From: Flavobacteriaceae bacterium EG-1
Lineage (GTDB): Bacteria > Bacteroidota > Bacteroidia > Flavobacteriales > Flavobacteriaceae
Direction of reading: 5' to 3'
Assembly (NCBI RefSeq): GCF_009649685.1
Contig: NZ_WJPK01000003.1
Span: 62,001 to 126,000 of the forward strand
DNA length: 64,000 nucleotides
In this document: positions 27,725 to 36,719 of the stretch, one piece after another
How positions within the stretch are numbered: position 1 is the first letter of the stretch
How the letters are laid out: each line of letters opens with the position of its first letter
Program-made: the position numbers and the translations under genes
Notes under the pieces: model-generated
Told to the model about the DNA's origin: nothing
What the model saw: the letters and a program-made list of their open reading frames with translations, nothing else
The model's database searches: none

Positions 27725-27764
27725 AAAAGTCCCCATCAGTTTCTAACAGATGGGGCTTTTTTTT
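27725..27764. terminator. Intrinsic terminator between the response regulator and dnaG
   Basis: CCCCATC (27731-27737) pairs with GATGGGG (27749-27755), extended by G29/C56 and flanking A and T tracts; eight T residues follow at 27757-27764. The A-rich left flank makes it usable from both strands. It ends the plus-strand regulator transcript and overlaps the stop codon of the converging dnaG. Confidence 0.85.
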
Positions 27765-29742
27765 ATGACAAAACCCTGTTTAGCTTTTTATTCAGCAACA
27801 TATTAAGTTGCAGGTAATTAACTATTTCTTCTAAGGTTTCACGATTATCATCATTATTATCCTCTGTATTCTTTTGTAAAGCTTCCATTCGCTTTTTTAT
27901 AAGAAAGCATCGTAATGTGAGAATAGTTTCACTTACCAACTGCCCTATAGTAGTTTCTTTAGATTTCGGATAGATATCTTTACTTTCCCAGTTATCAAGA
28001 CTATAGCGTTCCTCTTCCATTAATATAGACGAAATTTCATTAGCCATTTCTTGATCTAAATCAGCTATAAAAGTGCTTACCTCGAAACTATCTTTTTGAT
28101 TTAATGCCTCAATTAACTTGTAGTAAACATTTCTAAAAGTATCATTAGCTAGTTCGATCTCATCTTCTTGCAAGTCTAAGTATATTTTCTCATAAACTTT
28201 TATTTGAGATGATTCTGGTGCCAATTCCAAATCCCCTTCATCATTTTCTTTAAGCACTAAATCCTCGAACTTTTCCTCTTTTTCACCATATAATAAAAGG
28301 CTTTCTATAATCTTACGTTCAAGTATATATTGCACATCTACTTTTTCTTCGACAAGTTCGGGTTTAACAACCTCTAAAACCTTTCGATCTTGGCGTGTTT
28401 TTTTAAACTGATCCGATTGGTCTTTTTTACCAATTTGAGCCAGCGTATTAAAAAGTACGGCTTCAGAAACTTTCATAATTCGAGCACATTCCTGAATATA
28501 GATTTCCTTTTTAATTCGATCAGGAATTTTAGCAATACTATTTACTATGTCTCGAACAGTATCGGCTCTTTTTATTGGGTCATCGGATGCCTCCTGCATC
28601 AAAATAGATGCTTTAAATTGTATAAAATCCTTTGAGTTGTGCTTAAGATACTCAACTATTTCATCATACGAATTATTCTTTGAAAAGCTATCGGGGTCTT
28701 CACCTTCAGGAAAGGTACAAACTTTAACATTCATTCCTTGTTCCAGAATAAGGTCTATACCACGCAATGAAGCTCGCAAACCTGCAGCATCACCATCAAA
28801 AAGCACTGTAATGTTTTTTGTGAGTCTATTAATTAATCGTATCTGTTCTGGCGTTAAAGCAGTACCACTTGAAGCTACTACATTTTCGATTCCTCGTTGA
28901 TTAAATTGTATTACATCGGTATACCCTTCTACCAAATAACAATTATCTTCTTTAGCAATTGCTTGTTTCGCATAGTAAATACCATACAACACCTTACTCT
29001 TATGATAGATATCACTTTCCGGTGAATTAAGATATTTAGCAGCTTTTTTATCATTCGTTAAAATACGACCACCAAATCCTAATACACGCCCACTCATCGA
29101 ATGAATTGGAAACATTACACGTCCTTTAAAACGATCAAACTTTTTAGTTTTACTCGCATCAAAATTATCCTCCTTAACAATGGTTAATCCTGTTTTTTGT
29201 AAGTAATTGAGTTGATATCCTTTATCAAGTGCGGTTGAAGTAAAACCATCCCACTGATCCAAACAATAACCAAGACTAAACTTCTTAATCGTTTCATCAG
29301 TAAATCCTCGTTCTTTAAAATAAGTTAAACCTATAGCCTTACCAGGTTCTGTATCGTAAAGAGTTTCTTGAAAATATTTATTAGCATACTCAGAAACTAA
29401 ATACATACTTTCCCGCTCATCGGCTACCGCCTTTTCTTCATCGGTACGTTCCGTTTCTTCAACCTCAATGTTATACTTCTTTGCAAGATATTTTATAGCT
29501 TCAGGATATGTAAAGTGTTCATGCTCCATTAAAAAGGCAACAATATTACCCCCTTTACCGCTACTAAAATCTTTCCAGATTTGTTTTACTGGTGACACCA
29601 TAAAACTCGGTGTTCTTTCATCACTAAACGGACTTAAGCCTTTAAAATTTGAGCCTGATTTTTTTAATTGAACAAAATCACCAATAACCTCCTCTACCCT
29701 GGCGGTTTCGTAAACTTTATCTATCGTAGATTTTGAAATCAA
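27763..29742 (-). CDS. dnaG: DNA primase DnaG lacking zinc-finger ligands
   Basis: Makes RNA primers for replication. Domains: N-terminal zinc-binding-domain fold (about 1-100), TOPRIM catalytic core (VEGYTDVIQF for the Glu motif, VLFDGDAAGLRA for the DxD-type motif), and a C-terminal helicase-binding region. The N-terminal fold is clear from LKKSGSNFKGLSPFSDE and SSGKGGNIVAFLM, but all four canonical zinc ligands (CxxH and CxxC) are replaced, by S37, S40, D58 and S61. I recall the same loss in other Flavobacteriia, so it is probably lineage-wide. Length 659 is normal. Confidence 0.96.
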   Translation of the reverse strand: MISKSTIDKVYETARVEEVIGDFVQLKKSGSNFKGLSPFSDERTPSFMVSPVKQIWKDFSSGKGGNIVAFLMEHEHFTYPEAIKYLAKKYNIEVEETERTDEEKAVADERESMYLVSEYANKYFQETLYDTEPGKAIGLTYFKERGFTDETIKKFSLGYCLDQWDGFTSTALDKGYQLNYLQKTGLTIVKEDNFDASKTKKFDRFKGRVMFPIHSMSGRVLGFGGRILTNDKKAAKYLNSPESDIYHKSKVLYGIYYAKQAIAKEDNCYLVEGYTDVIQFNQRGIENVVASSGTALTPEQIRLINRLTKNITVLFDGDAAGLRASLRGIDLILEQGMNVKVCTFPEGEDPDSFSKNNSYDEIVEYLKHNSKDFIQFKASILMQEASDDPIKRADTVRDIVNSIAKIPDRIKKEIYIQECARIMKVSEAVLFNTLAQIGKKDQSDQFKKTRQDRKVLEVVKPELVEEKVDVQYILERKIIESLLLYGEKEEKFEDLVLKENDEGDLELAPESSQIKVYEKIYLDLQEDEIELANDTFRNVYYKLIEALNQKDSFEVSTFIADLDQEMANEISSILMEEERYSLDNWESKDIYPKSKETTIGQLVSETILTLRCFLIKKRMEALQKNTEDNNDDNRETLEEIVNYLQLNMLLNKKLNRVLS

Positions 29743-29876
29743 TTCTTAAATTTTTAAAAATATCGCAAGCGTAAATATAAGCTAAAATCTATCCTTTTTA
29801 AAGGTAAAACTGTAGTTCAAAAGCAAATTTGAAATACTTCAAAAATGATTATTTTTAAGACTATTAAACTACAAAA

Positions 29877-30113
29877 ATGATATTGTTTTTCGGAACTCGA
29901 CCTGGCAAAATAGAAGTTAAACAACTATTGAATATTGCTTGCCCTTTTTGCAATCAAACCGGAACACTTAAAATATCGAAAACTAGCAACTGGTTTCATT
30001 TCTTTTGGATAAAAATATTTAGAATTTCATCTAATACTATAAGTGAATGTTCACATTGTAAACGGGTTTATTTTGAGGAAGAATTTACCGAGGATATGAA
30101 AAATGAAATTTAA
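29877..30113 (+). CDS. Small zinc-ribbon protein
   Basis: A 78-residue protein with two CxxC knuckles, C22/C25 in ACPFCNQTG and C58/C61 in ECSHCKRVYF, spaced as a zinc ribbon, with an aromatic-rich helix between them (NWFHFFWIKIF) and an acidic tail. The role is unknown; relatives in Bacteroidota are annotated as zinc-ribbon domain proteins. It faces the polyprenyl synthetase gene tail to tail with 4 bases between. A possible promoter is TTTG, 18 bases, then TATTTTTA upstream. Confidence 0.75.
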   Translation: MILFFGTRPGKIEVKQLLNIACPFCNQTGTLKISKTSNWFHFFWIKIFRISSNTISECSHCKRVYFEEEFTEDMKNEI

Positions 30114-30117
30114 CAAA

Positions 30118-31095
30118 CTACTTCTTACGATCAACCACATAGTTTACCATAAGTTCAAGTGAATTTTTATATTCTGAATCGGGATAATCTGTTAATAAAT
30201 GAAGAGCTTCTTCTTTAAATTTAAGCATTTTTTCTACTGCATAATCCAAACCACCATTAGTCTTCACAAAAGCTATTACTTCTTTTACGCGCTTTTTATC
30301 ACGATTGTGATTCTTAATTGAATTAATCAACCAACTTTTCTCTTTTTTTGAGCAATTATTTAGTACATAAATCAGTGGGAGCGTCATTTTTTGTTCTTTA
30401 ATATCAATACCAATTGGCTTCCCTATTTTATCTTCTCCATAGTCAAAAAGGTCATCTTTAATCTGAAATGCCATTCCGCAAAGCTCTCCAAATTTTCTAA
30501 ACCTTTCAACTTCAACGCTATCAGGTTTTACAGAACAAGCACCAAGTGCACAGCATGCTGCAATTAGTGTTGCTGTTTTTTGTCGAATAATTTCATAATA
30601 AACATCTTCAGTAATATCAAGTCTTCGCGCTTTTTCTAATTGCAATAGCTCACCCTCACTAATTTCGCGCATAGCCACCGAAATAATTTTCAGGAGATCA
30701 AAATCGTCATTATCTACTGAAAGCAACATGCCTCTTGCTAATAGAAAATCACCTACTAAAACAGCAATTTTATTCTTCCAAAGTGCATTAATTGAGAAAA
30801 ATCCACGGCGTTTATTACTATCATCTACAACATCGTCATGTACCAAAGAGGCTGTATGAATTAACTCTATAACAGAGGCTCCACGATAAGTACGATCATT
30901 AACAACCCCGTTGTTTAATAATTTAGCGGTAAGAAAAACAAACATTGGACGCATTTGTTTTCCTTTTCTATTGACAATATAAAATGTAATTCGATTTAAG
31001 AGCGCCACTTTAGAATTCATTGACTCCAGGAATTTAGCTTCGAAAAGCTCCATTTCTTTCTCAATCGGCTCTTTTATTTGGGATACAATTTTCAA
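30118..31095 (-). CDS. Polyprenyl diphosphate synthase (long-chain trans-prenyltransferase)
   Basis: Condenses isopentenyl diphosphate units to a long-chain diphosphate, probably the menaquinone side-chain precursor. The first aspartate-rich motif is HDDVVDDSNKRRG, the second is KDDLFDYGEDKIGKP; KGKQMRPMFVFL supplies the IPP-binding Arg/Lys. Length 325. The start is TTG at 31095 (KIVSQIKEPIEKEM follows), consistent with the conserved N-terminus; the first in-frame ATG would cut 14 residues. Chain length cannot be read with confidence. Confidence 0.92.
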   Translation of the reverse strand: MKIVSQIKEPIEKEMELFEAKFLESMNSKVALLNRITFYIVNRKGKQMRPMFVFLTAKLLNNGVVNDRTYRGASVIELIHTASLVHDDVVDDSNKRRGFFSINALWKNKIAVLVGDFLLARGMLLSVDNDDFDLLKIISVAMREISEGELLQLEKARRLDITEDVYYEIIRQKTATLIAACCALGACSVKPDSVEVERFRKFGELCGMAFQIKDDLFDYGEDKIGKPIGIDIKEQKMTLPLIYVLNNCSKKEKSWLINSIKNHNRDKKRVKEVIAFVKTNGGLDYAVEKMLKFKEEALHLLTDYPDSEYKNSLELMVNYVVDRKK

Positions 31096-31190
31096 CTGCT
31101 ATAACGATAATTTAAAAAAGGCTAGTGCGTATATGTAAAAATAGTTAAATTAGGAAGATAAGCTCTTGAATAGTCAACAAGAATTCCGAA

Positions 31191-32231
31191 TTACTGTTTA
31201 TTCGCTAATTGACCACAAGCAGCATCAATATCTTTGCCTCTTGAGCGACGTACAGTAACAGTAATTCCATTTCTTTCTAACGTATCCACATATATTTTAA
31301 TTGCACTTTCTGAAGCCTGTTTAAAATCACCATCATCAATAGGGTTGTATTCAATTAAATTAACTTTAGAGGGTGCGAAACGACAAAAATCTACCAAAGC
31401 ATTAACAGCCTCTTGAGTATCGTTTATACCCTTCCATACGACATATTCATAGGTTATTCGACTTTTTGTTTTTTCATACCAATACACTAAAGAGGCACGT
31501 AAATCTGCTAATGTAAAATTCGCATTAAAAGGCATTATTGAAGTACGTACTTCATCAATTGCTGAATGTAAAGACACGGCCAATTTAAATTTTACTTCGT
31601 CATCGGCCATTTTACGAATCATTTTTGGCACACCAGAAGTAGAAACAGTAATTCGTTTAGGCGACATACCTAATCCTTCATCAGAAGTAATCTTTTCAAT
31701 TGCCTTTAAAACATTATTATAGTTCATTAAAGGTTCGCCCATCCCCATGAAAACTATATTACTCAAACGACGTCCAAAATACAATTTACTTTCATTGTCT
31801 ATGGCAACAACTTGATCATAAATCTCATCTGGATTTAAGTTTCTCATTCTTTTTAAGCGGGCTGTAGCACAAAATTTACAATCAAGACTACAACCTACTT
31901 GACTAGAAACACATGCCGTGGTTCTCGTTTTAGTAGGAATTAATACCGATTCAACTATTAAATCATCATGCAAACGAACCGCGTTCTTTATTGTACCATC
32001 ATTACTCCGTTGCATCAAGTCAACTTTAATGTGGTTGATAACAAAATTATCAGCTAACATTTGGCGCGTATCAATGGAAAGATTAGTCATAGCTTCAAAA
32101 GAATGAGCAGATTTCTGCCATAACCATTCGTAAACTTGATTACCCCTAAAAGACTTATCGCCTTTAGAAACAAAAAAATCACGCAATTGCTCTTTTGTTA
32201 ATGCCCTAATATCTTTCTTATCCGATTTCAT
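31191..32231 (-). CDS. rlmN: Dual-specificity 23S rRNA A2503 / tRNA A37 C2-methyltransferase RlmN
   Basis: Radical SAM enzyme. The [4Fe-4S] motif CSLDCKFC (CxxxCxxC) is near residue 114; VFMGMGEPLMNYNNV is the SAM-binding GEP motif; the catalytic C-terminal Cys lies in DIDAACGQLA. It has an N-terminal HhH-like domain. Length 346 is typical. It starts only 20 bases after an intrinsic terminator and has a perfect -7 box 5 bases before its ATG, so it probably has its own promoter and a very short or absent leader. Confidence 0.96.
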   Translation of the reverse strand: MKSDKKDIRALTKEQLRDFFVSKGDKSFRGNQVYEWLWQKSAHSFEAMTNLSIDTRQMLADNFVINHIKVDLMQRSNDGTIKNAVRLHDDLIVESVLIPTKTRTTACVSSQVGCSLDCKFCATARLKRMRNLNPDEIYDQVVAIDNESKLYFGRRLSNIVFMGMGEPLMNYNNVLKAIEKITSDEGLGMSPKRITVSTSGVPKMIRKMADDEVKFKLAVSLHSAIDEVRTSIMPFNANFTLADLRASLVYWYEKTKSRITYEYVVWKGINDTQEAVNALVDFCRFAPSKVNLIEYNPIDDGDFKQASESAIKIYVDTLERNGITVTVRRSRGKDIDAACGQLANKQ

Positions 32232-32236
32232 TTTGC

Positions 32237-32244
32237 CAAAGATA
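32237..32244 (-). promoter_or_regulatory. -7 element immediately before rlmN
   Basis: Minus strand TATCTTTG, a perfect TAnnTTTG, ends 5 bases before the rlmN ATG at 32231. Transcription starting the usual 5-8 bases after the box would give a leaderless or nearly leaderless mRNA. A weak TTAG lies 18 bases upstream inside the queA terminator. Confidence 0.6.
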
Positions 32245-32251
32245 GTGCAAT

Positions 32252-32287
32252 AAAAAATCCCGCTAATGTATTCACAAAGCGGGATTT
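32252..32287 (-). terminator. Intrinsic terminator of queA
   Basis: On the minus strand AAATCCCGCT pairs with AGCGGGATTT (plus-strand arms 32278-32287 and 32255-32264) around a 13-base loop, followed by a T run at 32257-32252. It lies 18 bases after the queA stop and 20 before rlmN. Confidence 0.85.
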
Positions 32288-32304
32288 ACTTATTGAAATT
32301 CTAT

Positions 32305-33354
32305 TTATAATATCAACATTGCATCTCCATACGAGTAAAACTTATATTGCTCTAGAATTGCCTCTTTATAAGCCTTTTTCATTAAATCGTGACCCATAAA
32401 TGCCGATACCATCATCAACAATGTTGATTTAGGAAGGTGAAAATTTGTTACCATAGCAGTGGCAATACTAAAATCATAAGGTGGAAAAATAAATTTGTTT
32501 GTCCATCCATCAAAAGTATTTAAGGTGTGTTGTGATGAAACAGCACTTTCCAATCCACGCATTGCCGTTGTACCAACTGCACACACTTTACGCTTTTTTT
32601 CTTTCGCACCATTAACAATTTCGGTAGCTCTTTCATCTATTATAAGTTCCTCACTATCCATCTTGTGTTTAGATAAATCTTCAACCTCAACAGGGTTAAA
32701 TGTACCTAAGCCAACATGTAAAGTAAGTTCAGCGAAGTTTACCCCTTTAATTTCAAGTCGTTTTAATAAGTGCTTTGAAAAGTGTAAACCAGCTGTTGGT
32801 GCAGCCACAGCTCCTTCGTGTTTAGCATAAATCGTTTGATAACGATCTTCATCATCTGGCTCAACATCACGTTTAATGTATTTAGGTAATGGAGTTTGGC
32901 CTAAATCTCTAAGTTTTCTTCTAAAATCTATATAAGATCCATCATATAAAAAACGAAGTGTTCTTCCTCTCGAAGTAGTATTGTCAATTACTTCAGCGAC
33001 TAGAGTTTCATCATCACCAAAATATAATTTATTTCCAATTCTAATTTTCCTAGCCGGATCAACTAAAACATCCCAAAGACGTTGTTCTTCATTGAGTTCT
33101 CGCAATAAAAAAACTTCAATGCGTGCTCCAGTTTTTTCTTTATTACCATATAGTCTGGCAGGAAAAACCTTGGTATTATTCAAGACCATTACATCGTCTT
33201 CATCAAAATAATCGATCATATCTTTGAACATTCGGTGTTCAATTTTACCCGTATCTCTATGGATGACCATTAATTTTGATTCGTCTCTATTTTCTGCTGG
33301 ATATTCCGCCAAAAGATTATCGGGCAGTTCAAAATTGAAGTTTGATAATTTCAT
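32305..33354 (-). CDS. queA: S-adenosylmethionine:tRNA ribosyltransferase-isomerase QueA
   Basis: Transfers the ribosyl of SAM to 7-aminomethyl-7-deazaguanine in tRNA during queuosine synthesis. The start [20 protein letters not shown] is typical; [15 protein letters not shown] and [15 protein letters not shown] are the strongest family signatures, and [17 protein letters not shown] closes the protein. Length 349. It has its own well-formed promoter upstream and a terminator downstream, so it looks monocistronic. Confidence 0.97.
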   Translation of the reverse strand: MKLSNFNFELPDNLLAEYPAENRDESKLMVIHRDTGKIEHRMFKDMIDYFDEDDVMVLNNTKVFPARLYGNKEKTGARIEVFLLRELNEEQRLWDVLVDPARKIRIGNKLYFGDDETLVAEVIDNTTSRGRTLRFLYDGSYIDFRRKLRDLGQTPLPKYIKRDVEPDDEDRYQTIYAKHEGAVAAPTAGLHFSKHLLKRLEIKGVNFAELTLHVGLGTFNPVEVEDLSKHKMDSEELIIDERATEIVNGAKEKKRKVCAVGTTAMRGLESAVSSQHTLNTFDGWTNKFIFPPYDFSIATAMVTNFHLPKSTLLMMVSAFMGHDLMKKAYKEAILEQYKFYSYGDAMLIL

Positions 33355-33387
33355 TTATGGTATTTAGATTAGCAATTTTTGCGGCTG

Positions 33388-33419
33388 CAAATATACAATC
33401 TGGAAATAGGGGTTGTCAA
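33388..33419 (-). promoter_or_regulatory. queA promoter
   Basis: On the minus strand TTG (33419-33417) is followed after 21 bases by TATATTTG (33395-33388), matching the Bacteroidota -33 TTG and -7 TAnnTTTG. The likely transcription start near 33382 leaves a leader of about 28 bases before the queA ATG. This is the cleanest promoter in the window. Confidence 0.75.
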
Positions 33420-33441
33420 GTAAATTGATATTTAATTACAA

Positions 33442-34671
33442 CTATATGTCTTTTACAACGAAATCTAGGTTGGATAAATCTGTCCAATAATCTGGATACG
33501 ATTTTGAAACAACTTCAGCATCATTGATAATTAGCTCTGTCTTCATTGCTAATGGCGCAAAAGCCATGGCCATTCTATGATCATTATAAGTATCAATAGC
33601 AATACCACTTTTTATTTCCGATGTAGGCTTTATAGTTAACGTTTTATCAGTCACAGAAATTTCACAACCTAATTTAGTAAGTTCTGTATTTAAAGCTTCT
33701 AACCGATCTGTTTCTTTAATTTTTAAGGTATGCAAACCAGTTAAATGGCAACCAACACCCAAGCCAAAACTAGTAACCGCAATAGTTTGCGCAATATCTG
33801 GTGCATTGGACAAATCGCATACAATACTAGATTGATTAACAGAAATTTCCTTTTTTAAACTAATTTCATTCGCGTGGAAAGTAGTAGTTACACCAAATTT
33901 TTTATAAATTTCAGCAAGAACACTATCACCTTGTAGACTATTTTTTTTGTAAGCCGATAATGTTATTTCGCTTCCAACTGCACTTAAAGCTATGATACTA
34001 TAAAAATAGGATGCGGAGCTCCAATCGGATTCTACCACTAAGGTAACATCCTTAACTTCTAATTTAGGACTTACCTTTATTAGGTTACCTTCAAAAGAAT
34101 TATTAACCCCTATTTGATCTAGCAGAGCTAAAGTCATCTTTATATAAGGCACAGAAGTAATTTTACCAACAAGCTCTAACTCTAAACCATTAGGAAGACT
34201 TGCACCTGTCATTATTAAAGATGAAATATACTGACTGCTAATATTTGCCGGAATACTCACCTTATTTTTCGTTAAAATTGACCCTTTAATTCTCAATGGT
34301 GGATATCCATCATTTTTCGCATATTCTATATGAGCACCAAGTGAGCGTAAAGCATCTACCAGAACACCAATAGGTCGCTCTGTCATCCGTTGTGAACCTG
34401 TAAGTAATACATTTTTGCCATCTTGTGAGGCAAAATAGCTGGTTAAGAAACGCATAGCCGTACCTGCATGATGTATATCTACAGTACCATTTTCTATGGT
34501 GAGACCATTAGCCATTACCTGTGCATCATCAGAATTTGAAAGGTTTTCTATCGCAATATTTGGAAACAAGGCTTTAAGTAAAAGCAATCTATTTGATTCA
34601 CTTTTTGAGCCTGTAATTCTAATTTTTGCGCTAAGATGGCTGTTTGAGGGTGGACTAAGGAGTAATTTCAA
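33442..34671 (-). CDS. aroA: 3-phosphoshikimate 1-carboxyvinyltransferase (EPSP synthase)
   Basis: Sixth shikimate pathway step: shikimate-3-phosphate plus PEP. The start region KIRITGSKSESNRLLLL and the middle HAGTAMRFLTSYFA (the LGNAGTAxR equivalent) are diagnostic; SNAPDIAQTIAV, KIKETDRLEAL and TYNDHRMAMAFAP follow. Length 409, slightly shorter than most. The start is TTG at 34671: an in-frame stop lies upstream with no ATG between. A -7 box TATCTTTG lies at 34787-34780 near the mazG-like stop, 109 bases upstream. Confidence 0.94.
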   Translation of the reverse strand: MKLLLSPPSNSHLSAKIRITGSKSESNRLLLLKALFPNIAIENLSNSDDAQVMANGLTIENGTVDIHHAGTAMRFLTSYFASQDGKNVLLTGSQRMTERPIGVLVDALRSLGAHIEYAKNDGYPPLRIKGSILTKNKVSIPANISSQYISSLIMTGASLPNGLELELVGKITSVPYIKMTLALLDQIGVNNSFEGNLIKVSPKLEVKDVTLVVESDWSSASYFYSIIALSAVGSEITLSAYKKNSLQGDSVLAEIYKKFGVTTTFHANEISLKKEISVNQSSIVCDLSNAPDIAQTIAVTSFGLGVGCHLTGLHTLKIKETDRLEALNTELTKLGCEISVTDKTLTIKPTSEIKSGIAIDTYNDHRMAMAFAPLAMKTELIINDAEVVSKSYPDYWTDLSNLDFVVKDI

Positions 34672-34779
34672 TGCTTGGTTCTCTTTTTGAGTTGAATAGT
34701 AGCTTATTTATAAGCATCTTAAAAACATATATTTTCAAGATTACTTTTATTGCTCATATGTTAGAACAATAACTTCCAC

Positions 34780-34787
34780 AAAGATAA
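34780..34787 (-). promoter_or_regulatory. Possible -7 element for aroA
   Basis: Minus strand TATCTTTG is a perfect TAnnTTTG match located just after the stop of the MazG-like gene. It would give aroA a leader of about 100 bases. No TTG lies at the right spacing upstream, and that sequence is coding, so this is tentative. Confidence 0.35.
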
Positions 34788-34788
34788 A

Positions 34789-35115
34789 CTATTTCAGTTT
34801 TTCATTATTTTGATGCCTATCGTGATCTCGTTTAGTTTTTATGTCGAGTTTCTTGTAAAATGCATCTTCAATATCAACACCTGTTTGGTTTGCTAAACAG
34901 AGTACTACAAAAAGCACATCAGCTAATTCTTCACCTAAGTCTTTATTTTTATCAGATTCCTTTTCACTCTGTTCACCATAGCGCCTTGCAATGATACGAG
35001 CTACTTCACCTACTTCTTCAGTAAGCTGGGCCATATTCGTTAATTCATTAAAATAACGAACTCCATGGTCTTTAATCCATTTATCTACTTCGTGCTGCGC
35101 TGTTTTCAATCCCAT
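34789..35115 (-). CDS. MazG-like nucleotide pyrophosphohydrolase
   Basis: All-helical NTP pyrophosphohydrolase of 108 residues. The metal-binding motifs are EEVGEVARIIARR (ExxE) at about residue 31 and DLGEELADVLFVVLCLA (ExxD) at about 61. It is a single-domain, short member of the family, likely to clean aberrant nucleotides; substrate unknown. It is transcribed after dtd and rsgA with a 52-base gap. Confidence 0.88.
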   Translation of the reverse strand: MGLKTAQHEVDKWIKDHGVRYFNELTNMAQLTEEVGEVARIIARRYGEQSEKESDKNKDLGEELADVLFVVLCLANQTGVDIEDAFYKKLDIKTKRDHDRHQNNEKLK

Positions 35116-35167
35116 GTTTAATACTTTTTAAGTAAACTGCATTAATTTAAAGTAACTTTTAGACTAC

Positions 35168-35620
35168 TTACTCTTTATTCTTTGTATCTATTGTAATAGT
35201 AACCGGACCATCATTTAACAACTCCACTTTCATATCAGCACCAAATACACCTGTGCCTACCTTTTTTCCCAAATCCTTTTCTATCTGACTAATAAATTTT
35301 TCATATAAAGGCACGGCAATAACAGGTTTTGCTGCTTTTATATAACTAGGTCGATTCCCTTTCTTAGTAGAAGCATGTAAGGTAAATTGACTAACAACAA
35401 TGACTTCTCCACCTATATTTAATAGTGATTTATTCATTACATCATTTTCATCACCAAAAATTCTAAGATTTACAATTTTTCGAGATAACCATACAATATC
35501 ATCTTCTGTATCTTCATCAACAATTCCTAATAAAATTAAAACTCCAGTTTCAATTTTTGAAACTAATTGTTGATCTACAGTTACTTTAGCCCTTGAAACT
35601 CTTTGAATTAAAGCTCTCAT
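35168..35620 (-). CDS. dtd: D-aminoacyl-tRNA deacylase Dtd
   Basis: Removes D-amino acids and glycine mischarged on tRNA. Family signatures: start MRALIQRVSRAKVTV, VSQFTLHASTKKGNRPSY (SQFTL catalytic loop), and NDGPVTITIDT near the end (NxGPVT cross-subunit motif). Length 150 is standard. Its ATG directly abuts the rsgA stop, so the pair is one transcript. Confidence 0.97.
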   Translation of the reverse strand: MRALIQRVSRAKVTVDQQLVSKIETGVLILLGIVDEDTEDDIVWLSRKIVNLRIFGDENDVMNKSLLNIGGEVIVVSQFTLHASTKKGNRPSYIKAAKPVIAVPLYEKFISQIEKDLGKKVGTGVFGADMKVELLNDGPVTITIDTKNKE

Positions 35621-36571
35621 TTATTTTTCAGAAAATTCATCAATTCTATAACCATCATCATCACCAGTTACCATTTGCACATAACTACGATATCTACTCC
35701 AAGCCAACTCGTCGTTTTCTAACGCCTCTTTTACGGCACATTTAGGCTCATCTAAATGAAGACAGTTATTGAATTTGCAATTACCCTTCAAATTAAATAA
35801 ATCTCTAAAATAGTCACCAATTTCATCTTTCTCCATATCTACAATACCAAATCCTTTAATTCCAGGTGTATCAATAATACGTGCTCCAAAATCAAGGTCA
35901 AACATTTCGGCGAAAGTTGTGGTATGTTGCCCTTGTAGATGTTGTTCCGATATTTCTGTAGTTTTAATGTTTAATCTGGGTTCAAGAATATTAACCAGTG
36001 TAGATTTACCAACGCCAGAATGACCAGCGAACATACTTGTTTTATTTAACATTAATTCCTTAACCTTATCCACATTCTTACCAGTTGTAGCCGAAATACC
36101 TATACAAGTGTAGCCAATTTTTCTATAAAGTTCCGCAAGATATTTAACTTCACCTAGCTCTTCTGTATTATAAGAATCTACTTTATTAAATAAAAGCACT
36201 GTTGGAACATCGTAAGCCTCTGCAGTGGCTAAAAAACGATCAATAAAAACAGTATATGTTTTAGGATTATTTAAGGTTATCATCAAAAACACCTGATCCA
36301 AATTAGCCGCAATAATATGGGTTTGCTTTGAAAGATTTACGGACTTCCTGACGATGTAGTTCTTGCGATCTTCAATTTCATAGATAACACCAACTGTAAC
36401 ATCTCCTTGATTATCTAATTCAAATTTAACATAATCTCCTACAGCGACAGGATTAGTGCTTTTAATTCCTTTTATTCGAAACTTCCCTTTAATTCGGCAC
36501 TCGTAAAAATCGGCCTCCTCCGTTTTAACGGTATACCAACTTCCAGTAGATTTATAAACAACACCTCGCAT
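35621..36571 (-). CDS. rsgA: Small ribosomal subunit biogenesis GTPase RsgA
   Basis: Circularly permuted GTPase that tests maturation of the 30S subunit. N-terminal OB fold (about 1-80), then the permuted motifs: G4 LFNKVD, G1 GHSGVGKSTLVN, G2 TTTFAEMF, G3 DTPGIKGFG. The C-terminal zinc site is CKFNNCLHLDEPKC. Length 316. It leads a short operon rsgA-dtd, with the MazG-like gene after it. Confidence 0.97.
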   Translation of the reverse strand: MRGVVYKSTGSWYTVKTEEADFYECRIKGKFRIKGIKSTNPVAVGDYVKFELDNQGDVTVGVIYEIEDRKNYIVRKSVNLSKQTHIIAANLDQVFLMITLNNPKTYTVFIDRFLATAEAYDVPTVLLFNKVDSYNTEELGEVKYLAELYRKIGYTCIGISATTGKNVDKVKELMLNKTSMFAGHSGVGKSTLVNILEPRLNIKTTEISEQHLQGQHTTTFAEMFDLDFGARIIDTPGIKGFGIVDMEKDEIGDYFRDLFNLKGNCKFNNCLHLDEPKCAVKEALENDELAWSRYRSYVQMVTGDDDGYRIDEFSEK

Positions 36572-36617
36572 TCATTTGAATTAGAATACAAAGAAAAGCA
36601 ATACTTTTATAATACCC

Positions 36618-36646
36618 TGACAATAAATATTCTTGTGACAATAAAT
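36618..36646. repeat. Two 11-bp direct repeats TGACAATAAAT
   Basis: TGACAATAAAT occurs at 36618-36628 and 36636-36646, 18 bases apart, in the 148-base gap between the divergent rsgA and the secreted-protein gene at 36720. It could be a regulator site; AT-rich chance repetition is the alternative. No clear promoter pair was found in this gap. Confidence 0.4.
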
Positions 36647-36719
36647 TCAAAACAATCAATTAAGATGCAACCCTTCTTTAGTTTTACTGTCCTTATTAAT
36701 AAATCATAAATATTTTATC

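Noticed and set aside
34672-34788. Possible leader peptide before aroA, by analogy with pheA
   Set aside because: Short ATG frames exist, but they are not rich in aromatic codons and no terminator or alternative hairpin follows.
34789-35115. MazG-like gene as part of a toxin-antitoxin or defence module
   Set aside because: Short single-domain pyrophosphohydrolase beside dtd and rsgA; no toxin partner nearby.
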